Assembly: GCA_014904845.1 (NCBI GenBank)
Contig: MU119287.1
Coordinates: 1 to 64,000, forward strand
Direction of reading: 5' to 3'
Length of the DNA: 64,000 bases
Source of the DNA: Acephala macrosclerotiorum
Lineage: Eukaryota > Ascomycota > Leotiomycetes > Helotiales > Mollisiaceae
The stretch's first letter is position 1; each line of letters begins with the position of its first letter. This document shows positions 57,278 to 64,000 of the stretch, one piece after another. Under the pieces are notes generated by a model that saw nothing but the letters and a program-made list of their open reading frames with translations, searched no databases and had not been told where the DNA came from. The translations under genes and the position numbers were made by a program.

Positions 57278-58650
57278 GGACGGATGAACAGCAATATTTT
57301 ACTTGGAATTCAGCATAATCAGAGACTTTCATTACAACAATCAACAGAACGATCGTTTTAGGGCATTCTTTCGGGTGTTTTGGGCCTCTAAGGGAAAAGT
57401 CACTGGTGACAGGTTGGGCCGGTCGGAGTAGCCGTGGATAAACACTCGTTTTGAGAAGATACCCTCATTTATGAAATGAAAGATGTTTGTGCGACGATAA
57501 GAGTCTGATGCCGATAATGCTTGTAATGAGACACCAGATCATGGTAGTGATATCTCGGAAGTGCAAACGCGGGGAAGGAACCATTCTGGAGAAAACATCG
57601 CCACTTGGGCACTCCTTTCCTTCAACCTCACCACTTGGAAATTTGCGAGTGAGTATTAACACATTACGGCATTTCTCCGAATCTCAATGGTGGTTGCCCT
57701 ACTGCAACGTTACCCTGTAAGCTTCCGAGAAACTTTGTTGACCTCGAGGTTCGCGATCATCCATTTTCCAATACTGCCCCGCATTAGTACCACATCAATT
57801 GACTTGTGCTATGGCCTTGGCACTTTGGCGGTGCATAGTAAAGAAACTCTTATAGGAGGGTCCACGATAGTCTCCAATTAGGGTTTCCCAAGTTCGGATG
57901 AACCAGATTCTCTACCGGGATCATGCTTCCGCTAACTTGACTTCGAGGCTCAATTTTCTCTGTTCTCAAAGTTAAATGTACGCCGCATTCCTTTGTCGCT
58001 GCGTGCGGGGGATCCTGGCTTTCGTATATGCAAGGAATCTGTTGGCAAACCTTCTTTTCGTGCCGTGTACCGCGTGCCGTATCTGCGTCGCACCTGCACG
58101 ACAGCAGGTTCGAGATCCCCCTCGCATTCAAAGAAAGTTTCCCCTTCCCCTGGCTAAAATAACCTTACCAACATCCCCCTCTCACCTTCCCAATTCCCAT
58201 CTAGCCCTTGGACGGCGCAGTCTCCGAGCCAATGCGTTCGCTTACAATATATCATCCAAGCGAGCCCCTAACGCCAGATCAACAAGCTTATCAGGGAATC
58301 GCGTTCAACCTTTTTCTATTCCTGGTCCGAGCCAAATGGAGCGTGAACAATTAACCCGAGATAAACATCAACGTACCCCAACGGCGCGGCGACGTGCATT
58401 TTCCTATCGGATTTCTCGGTCTGTCGCATCTTAAGAGGGAGTGATCTTCATACAAACATGCACCATGCTGAGCTACTGCAAGGGCAGATGGTCGAGAGAT
58501 TGCTGGAGGCGGGGATAGGGGTCAATGCTTGTACCTCGCTGAGCGACTCTTGATGTGAAGGTCTGCTTGATATAAGTATGCGAAGAGCATCCTCTCAGAT
58601 CTCCCAGCTTCACTCGTTGCTTCGATCGTCGTTCGCTTCAATCCTTCACG
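57278..58650. other. Intergenic region between two secreted-protein genes
   Basis: 1.4 kb. A 152-codon plus-strand frame (57976-58434) lacks any recognisable motif and was not called. No repeats seen. Confidence 0.5.
58571..58576 (+). promoter_or_regulatory. TATA-like box of the secreted Cys-rich gene
   Basis: TATAAG (gatataagtat) 80 bases upstream of the start codon. Confidence 0.45.
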
Positions 58651-59420
58651 ATGCAGACCGCTCTCATCCTTCTTGGTCTGGCCACCAGCGCCTTTGCCAA
58701 TGTCATCGAGCGTCAAGTTTGCAATGCAGACAATTGTCTCCGAGGCATTCGTGGCACCAATGGTGCACCACCTATGAGCTCTCGTCTCGCAGACTGTTCG
58801 AGCTTCCAATTGGTGACCGTGACTCCTGCTCCAGTGTAAGTCCTCCCCTCCCCCCTTTTCACTACCGATCTCACCTGCTCTCCAGCACTGTCACAACGAC
58901 CATCACAAGCACCGTTACCGAAGCCATCGTAACTGCTCGCGCCGTCCTCGCCCGTCAAGCAACCATGAGCCCAAGCGCAATCCCCACCTACGCAACATAC
59001 TGTTCAGCCTCCGCCCGCTATGCTTCTGCATGTTCATGTCTAGGCATCACCAAGACTACCACCACACTCGCAACTCCCACAGTAACAAGCACCACGTCCG
59101 CAACAACAACAGTCGCCCCTCTACCCTTCGCCTGCTCTCCAGCCGACTCCGCTTCAGCATGTGGTGGAGCATGTGACGGAACCTGTTTCCCAGATGTCAA
59201 CGGCGCCGGATTCTGCAAGCAATCTCGACCTTGCTCTGGTCTCCCGGCCTGCACTCTTGATTCTGATTGTGCGAGTGGGATCTGTTTGGTTAATGGATGT
59301 GGAAGCGTTTGTGCTGATGTTCAGTATCTCTGCCCGAATACTTCGAGTGCCAAGTTCTTGTTCACGAAGCCGGAGGCGATTGATGCTTCGGTGAAGCAGG
59401 AGAAGATCACAAAAGCTTGA
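58651..59420 (+). CDS. Secreted Ser/Thr- and Cys-rich protein
   Basis: 239 residues in two exons (58651-58835 and 58886-59420). The signal peptide MQTALILLGLATSAFA is followed by NVIERQVCNADNCLRGIRG, a short Cys motif frequent at the start of secreted Leotiomycete and Sordariomycete proteins. The middle consists of two Thr-rich stretches (TVTTTITSTVTEA and a second near 165) likely to be O-glycosylated, separated by a Cys-containing block (YCSASARYASACSCLG). The C-terminal 90 residues hold about twelve cysteines (CGGACDGTCF, CTLDSDCASGICLVNGCGS). That is consistent with a disulfide-rich knot; no GPI signal is evident. Function unknown: cell wall or host-interface protein by inference. Confidence 0.8.
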
Positions 59421-59533
59421 GAGGTGTAATGAAGATATGGGATGATAAGGAAGGATGTACATAGAGACGATGATGACTTCTTATAGTACATAAATGAAAC
59501 TGCGCCAAAAAAAAAAAAAATTCCGCCAGCAGC

Positions 59534-62023
59534 TCAAAGGATCTTGAAGCTTTGTACACGCTTCTTGCTCTCCTCAAGACTTGCTTTCTCAGCCTCCAGA
59601 TCCATGCGTTGTTGAGCAATGTCAGCGTCCTCACCTGCCAGATTGTTGAGCTCGTTCGCGTTTTCCTCTCCATAAAGTTTCTGGGTCACGTAGTCCGAAG
59701 TGAAGAGGCGAAGGGGACCACGTGGACCGAGCAAATGTCTCTCGATGACCTGAAGCGCAAAGTTGTCGATGAAACGGCATACAGCCACCTCGTAGTATGC
59801 TGCGAGACTGTCGTGAGTATTGAGAACGCCAAAAAGCTCTGCATCATTGTCCAACACAGATTGAACAACCATTCTAGGAGCGATGGCTCCAATCTTAAGA
59901 GGCGTTTGGCTAGCTTGAGGGAAGGCTGAGTTCGGGTCCTTGAGAACGCAATCGGCCAGGATAGCTTGAATTCTCGCCTCGCGAAGCTCTTGCTTTCTGG
60001 TTGCCATAGCTGGGTGGAGGGAGAAAAGGTGGCCATCTCTCTCACTAAACAGTAGTTTTTGGAGCTCAGCTCTTGCATCGTCTGCTGCTTTCTGAAAGTC
60101 GTCTTGAAGCCAAGATTGAAGTTTCAGTCGAAGATCTTTGTCGGGGCATGCCTTTTCGAATAAGGAAGCGTTCGTCTCCTCTACGGTAAGTTCAACCCGC
60201 TCGAGGGCTTGCGAGGCAATCTGTTCCCAGCTTGCGATTTGACGTTTCCACAATTGGGCTTTCACGATAGGGTTGACTTCCCCAATGTCTTCCTTGCCTC
60301 GATAGTTGTTGATGGCAGCTTTGATCCAATGATAACTTTCCAGAAGCTTTGGGGCCCAGTCCTCACCGGTTTTACAAGCAGCGATCGTTTTAGCGTCTTG
60401 TTCACATGTGATGAAGTTTATGTGCAGTCCGCGCTGCATCATATCCGCCTTAAAGAGATCAAGATTATCTCTGACCAATTTCCTAGCAAACTGTTGATCA
60501 TGGGACAAATCTTCGTAGTGTCCATTGACCGCGCCAACAGCCCTCTTCGAGTATTCGGTCGCAATCCTGGTGATGAGGGTAAATTGGGCATGATTTGTGT
60601 TTCGTGGTTCCCCTAGCTGACCAAGCCGAAGGACACAGCTGTCAAACTTGCTTTGGATTTCAGACAGTAACTCCGGAATGCTCTGCTTAACATGCCTGTT
60701 GCGCATCCTGATAAGGGCAGCTTTTAGATGATGCCTGCCGAGCTTGCTTTTGTCTAGAACGCTCCATTCCGGCCTGGCAAAAAACTCATCCTCCTTCTTG
60801 TCTCGTTCGCGGTCGCTGATCTCGAGTTCAGAGGCATTTCGATTGCGTAATCCAAACCATCCTTCTTTTAAGAAATGTGGAGATTTTGTTGGATCATTTC
60901 GAATAAAGTCAAAAACCTATAAAGTCAGATCATGGCGTTGTCACGATGTAGGATCACTTACCCAGTCGTCAGATTTGGTCTGCTTCGTATCGCATTTGTT
61001 GATGACTCCGATCACCCTGGATTCTGTGTCTGGTAGTACCTGTAACATTTGCAAGATCTCATGCCTATCATAGTCCACGACGTCAACCACGACGCTATTG
61101 ATGTAAGCATTGATCCGACCTGGACTCGAAGAATTTGAAACTTACACGACAATGCTTCGAGGATTGTTCAAGTATTTCTGGACGAAGCTCCTAGCAGTCC
61201 GATGCTCCGAATTCCCTTCTTTCTCTGATGGCGTCAATGAAAGATCCATTACCAGCAGGTGGTAAACTCACTTCTCACCAGTCCCGGAATGTCGACGATT
61301 TTGAAATTGGTCTCCTTGGGACCTCTTCTGGTGATCTTCAAGGTGGAACCACTCAATCGATTCGGGGATCTACCATGTCTCGATGGAGTCCTCTTGATTG
61401 TGCCCCCGAAGATCATATCATCAGCCTGCGCAAGAAGATAAGCCCCACTCTCCAACGTGTGTAGCAATGTTCCTTACCTGCCGAAAGATGTCTAGCATGG
61501 CCGCTTTGTCAAGAATTGCCCTTGGATCAAAGGGCGATGGACGCCAAGACAAAAGCTCATGTTTCCGCTCCTCAGTATCTTCTAGATCGGGCATGATTGA
61601 GACCTCAATTTCGGTAGGATGATTTGGCGGGGTCCTCTCAAGAACAATCTCAGTCGCGAACTTCGTGCACATCTTATCATCGATTGCGAAAGGTATTTCG
61701 GTCACTGCTTGAAGAACGGAGCTTTTCCCTGTAGATTAAATTAGCTTCGGGTTTCTAAATCGGGGTAACATGTGCTCACCAGTGCTTTGGTCGCCAACAA
61801 CCACTAATTGAGGCAAGTCGAGGTATTTGGAGACACCGAGTTTCTGAAGATCATCGATCAACTCTAGCTGTGCTCTTGTTTGCTTGTCTTCGAAATCATA
61901 TCCAAATGAGCCATCTTGACAATCTCCAGCATCAGACGTAGGCGGCGTCACCGACGTCACCTTTCCGGCAAGATTGTTGATCAATGAGCTATCTATCGTT
62001 GGTTCCACTCCGAGGGATCCCAT
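59534..62023 (-). CDS. Dynamin-like GTPase (Mx/Vps1-related)
   Basis: 747 residues in six exons (62023-61780, 61728-61478, 61425-61272, 61224-61146, 61094-60962, 60916-59534), all phases consistent. G1 is LVVVGDQSTGKSS (residues 73-85; the lysine comes from exon 2). G3 is DIPG (about 210) and the G4 position reads NKCD (about 278). The stalk follows, with FGLRNRNASELE and a helical middle region. The C-terminal GTPase effector-type domain has AAYYEVAVCRFIDNFALQVI then ERHLLGPRG, and ends in a coiled coil (DLEAEKASLEESKK). No PH domain or membrane segment. Such fungal Mx-like dynamins are numerous and mostly uncharacterised; membrane remodelling is inferred. The 3' end is convergent with the secreted Cys-rich gene, with an A-run of about 13 between them. 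Confidence 0.92.
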
Positions 62024-63325
62024 GGTGATTGATTGAAAAAGTGATTTTCTGAAAGAACGCTATAGGAATGATAGCCGCAAGCTGGAGAAATGAATAGAGG
62101 CGTAAGTCTGAAATTATGAAAGTATGAAAACGGTTTCAAATAATGGAACCCGTCCAAAAGGGCAGGAACAATTATCTTTAAAGCTTTCAGCGTACCTCGC
62201 ATCCTCCCTCACATGTCTTGTTCTGCGTCCGAGTCTAACAGCAATTGTCCATTGAGAGCAGTTACCATCCTCTCGGGATCCAATGACACAAGACTGTAGC
62301 CCATCAAAATGTTTCTAATACGGCGGTCATGCAGCGACATCGGATGAGCTTCCCAAAACGGTCACCAAAACCAATCCCCGACCGTGCCGCGGCTTCGGAA
62401 CATCCCATGTATCGAAAAGCAATGTCACCGCTGCCAGGAAGCGCCGCGTCCATTGAGGATGCATCTTTCGTTGCCAACAACCAGGCTGCATCTCAGGCCG
62501 GCGACAACCTCGAAACATGACAAAGGCGATCATTCAGAGAGACGCCTCAGCATGTCCTCAAACCTCCAAAAATGCCTGGAGAACGAGATGTTGGTGTTTG
62601 AAAGCGGTGTTATCCATGTCCCCGAAATGAAAAGATCGTGGGGGATGTGTGGGATGTGTGGGATGTGCGCGCATCAAACAGTGCATATCATCCGCTACTT
62701 CCGAGCGCAGATCCGATGTTGATTGCCGTTACGGAGGTACAGCGGTTAAGTATTGTCAGTCCAAATAAGGGTTTGAACGCCACACATGATTTCAATATTT
62801 TGTAACTTTTACTATATCTAACCAAAAAACTTTATTTGAAAACTGAAATCATTTTTAAAAAAAGGACTATGCACTTGTCTATTTTTGTGTTTGTATAGTA
62901 CGTTTTAGTTGTAATGAGAGGAAGCAAACTTGTAATCCCTGCTAGCGCCGTGTCAATACTTACCGCTGTACCTCCGTACTCTATCGACCAACCCTGGGCT
63001 GAAGGCTTACTGATCGAGAATACTTGCGTCCCAAAATGGGTGACAATTGAAGTCTATCGTCGCGAGGAAGGAGCAGATGAGGCGTGATGTTTTGAAAAGG
63101 AGCGGAAGGTTGACGAGGTTGGGAACGAATATTTTAGTAAGAGACTGTCCTGAACCCCCATAACCGAATCGAATATGGACCAAATCTCACAGAGCACCAG
63201 GGGATGAGAAGATCAGGTACAAAGATGCAAAATTTATTTGCAATTGGTGCATTCAATTAACCAGACTATCGTCAAAACCAAATATTGGTGAAAGCATGCT
63301 GATCACGTGTCAAACTTCCGGGATC
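62024..63325. other. Gene-poor region carrying a MITE
   Basis: No gene supported. It includes a short gggatgtgtgggatgtgt triplicate near 62641 and the MITE listed separately. The flanks otherwise have normal composition. Confidence 0.5.
62730..62978. mobile_element. MITE with 26-base inverted ends and TA duplication
   Basis: The left end cggaggtacagcggttaagt (from 62732, continuing attgtca) is the inverse of the right end actta-ccgctgtacctccg (to 62976), with one indel and one mismatch. A TA dinucleotide lies outside each end, as in Tc1/mariner-type insertions. The element is 245 bases, its interior AT-rich and non-coding. It would need a transposase supplied from elsewhere; none is in the window. 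Confidence 0.75.
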
Positions 63326-64000
63326 TCAATACCTACCTAGGTAGTGCACAAGTTCGTCCCGATGGTCAACGCAATTCGATATTGTGATTGAATCCAATAC
63401 TTTGCATAAGTACTCAGCCCCACCACTTTCTCTCGGCGCTTCGCGATTTCCTAAGCTCTTAATCTTCTCCGTAATGTCCCTCATGTCCTTTCTTGAGCTC
63501 AGCGGTCCACCTAATTTGATATCCAATGGACCAACATCCGAAGGACAATAGTTATCCTCGCCAGGCAGTTCTCCTGTCTCAAAGAATCTTCTAATTTTTT
63601 TTCTAGGCACAAAAGGCTTTCCGGTCAACTGCCAAAGAGGTGTGCCGTACGAGGTTAGTTGTCCCTAAGTTGTGGAGGAAAACATACGCCAACGCCATCG
63701 ATTGTGAGAAGTTGGGACCCTGGGAAACGATGCGTACCCGCTAAGCCGAGGAATGTCAGTAAACGCACTATGCCAGCTCGCAAATGCGCATCGTAATATA
63801 GGATATCCAAGTTCAAGCACCCAAAGGGTTTCATCGGACATACTCGTACGAGCACTGGCTCAAGGAGTGCGAGATGTGCGAAACATGAGACTTTGAGAGG
63901 CCGGTAGAAGCAGCTGAAAGGTGTGAAGTGTCGCAATCAGGCAGTTCGAGAAGTTGAGTCGGAGGATTTGGGAGTGAACTATGTCCTGATATGCATCGTG
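63326..64000 (-). CDS. 3' part of an unrecognised gene (runs off the window)
   Basis: The last exon (63628-63326) encodes TGKPFVPRKKIRRFFETGEL and further polar sequence with SGGAEYLCKVLDS, ending HYLGRY. It joins in phase 0 to an upstream exon ending at 63688 (GSQLLTIDGVG) across a 59-base intron. Reading continues open towards 63936, but an intron may intervene. I do not recognise the family. The start lies beyond the window edge. Confidence 0.45.

Noticed and set aside
58068..58128. A tRNA-like B box (ggttcgagatcc)
   Set aside because: No A box or cloverleaf arms could be drawn around it; the motif alone is too short to support a tRNA gene.
57976..58434. A 152-codon open frame on the plus strand
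   Set aside because: Arg/Ser/Pro-rich translation without motifs, lying in an intergenic region; consistent with chance.

Overview
The window looks like nuclear DNA of a filamentous ascomycete (Pezizomycotina), and I lean towards Leotiomycetes. Genes carry many 45-110 base GT-AG introns with CTRAC-type branch sites. There is a chitinase with a fungal CBM1, several 2EXR-family genes, an UNC93-like carrier and secreted Ser/Thr- and Cys-rich proteins. A 7.5 kb AT-isochore with the look of repeat-induced point mutation (RIP) abuts ordinary gene-rich DNA. The class-level placement is inference. All gene models were built by hand from reading frames, splice sites and phase bookkeeping.

Layout. 1-7.55 kb: extremely AT-rich degenerate repeat DNA without genes, in which most surviving C residues sit in CpG. 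7.9-17.6 kb: a 14-TM-type MFS exporter, an oleate hydratase, a zinc-cluster-less regulator-like protein and a secreted GH18-CBM1 chitinase. 18.2-23.6 kb: four 2EXR-family loci in mirror order (broken +, intact +, intact -, broken -). 23.9-34.5 kb: core genes, namely kynurenine 3-monooxygenase, methionine aminopeptidase 1, the Erv14 cargo receptor, the Prp17 splicing factor, a small membrane protein and an UNC93-like carrier. 34.5-43.6 kb: gene-poor and decaying, with a broken OPT transporter, F-box gene remnants and a roughly 60-base minisatellite. 43.6-51.1 kb: an MCT-type MFS carrier, a VOC/glyoxalase-like protein, a multi-spanning membrane protein and a small unknown. 51.3-53.8 kb: a protein combining a TET/JBP-like 2-oxoglutarate dioxygenase region with a C-terminal chromodomain, joined across a GC-AG intron. 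55.6-59.4 kb: two secreted-protein genes. The first is a 15-exon gene made largely of micro-exons (12-72 bases), every intron phase 0. 59.5-62.0 kb: a dynamin-like GTPase. 62.7-63.0 kb: a MITE with 26-base inverted ends and a TA duplication. 63.3-64 kb: the 3' part of an unrecognised gene.

The most notable points are the micro-exon secreted protein gene, whose exons can in principle be skipped in any combination without frame loss; the chromodomain/TET-like dioxygenase; and the CpG-sparing mutation pattern of the AT-isochore. The last two may be connected through cytosine modification, but that link is speculative. The broken 2EXR copies and the OPT pseudogene carry different kinds of lesions, while neighbouring housekeeping genes splice cleanly. 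The breaks are therefore more likely real decay than general sequencing error.
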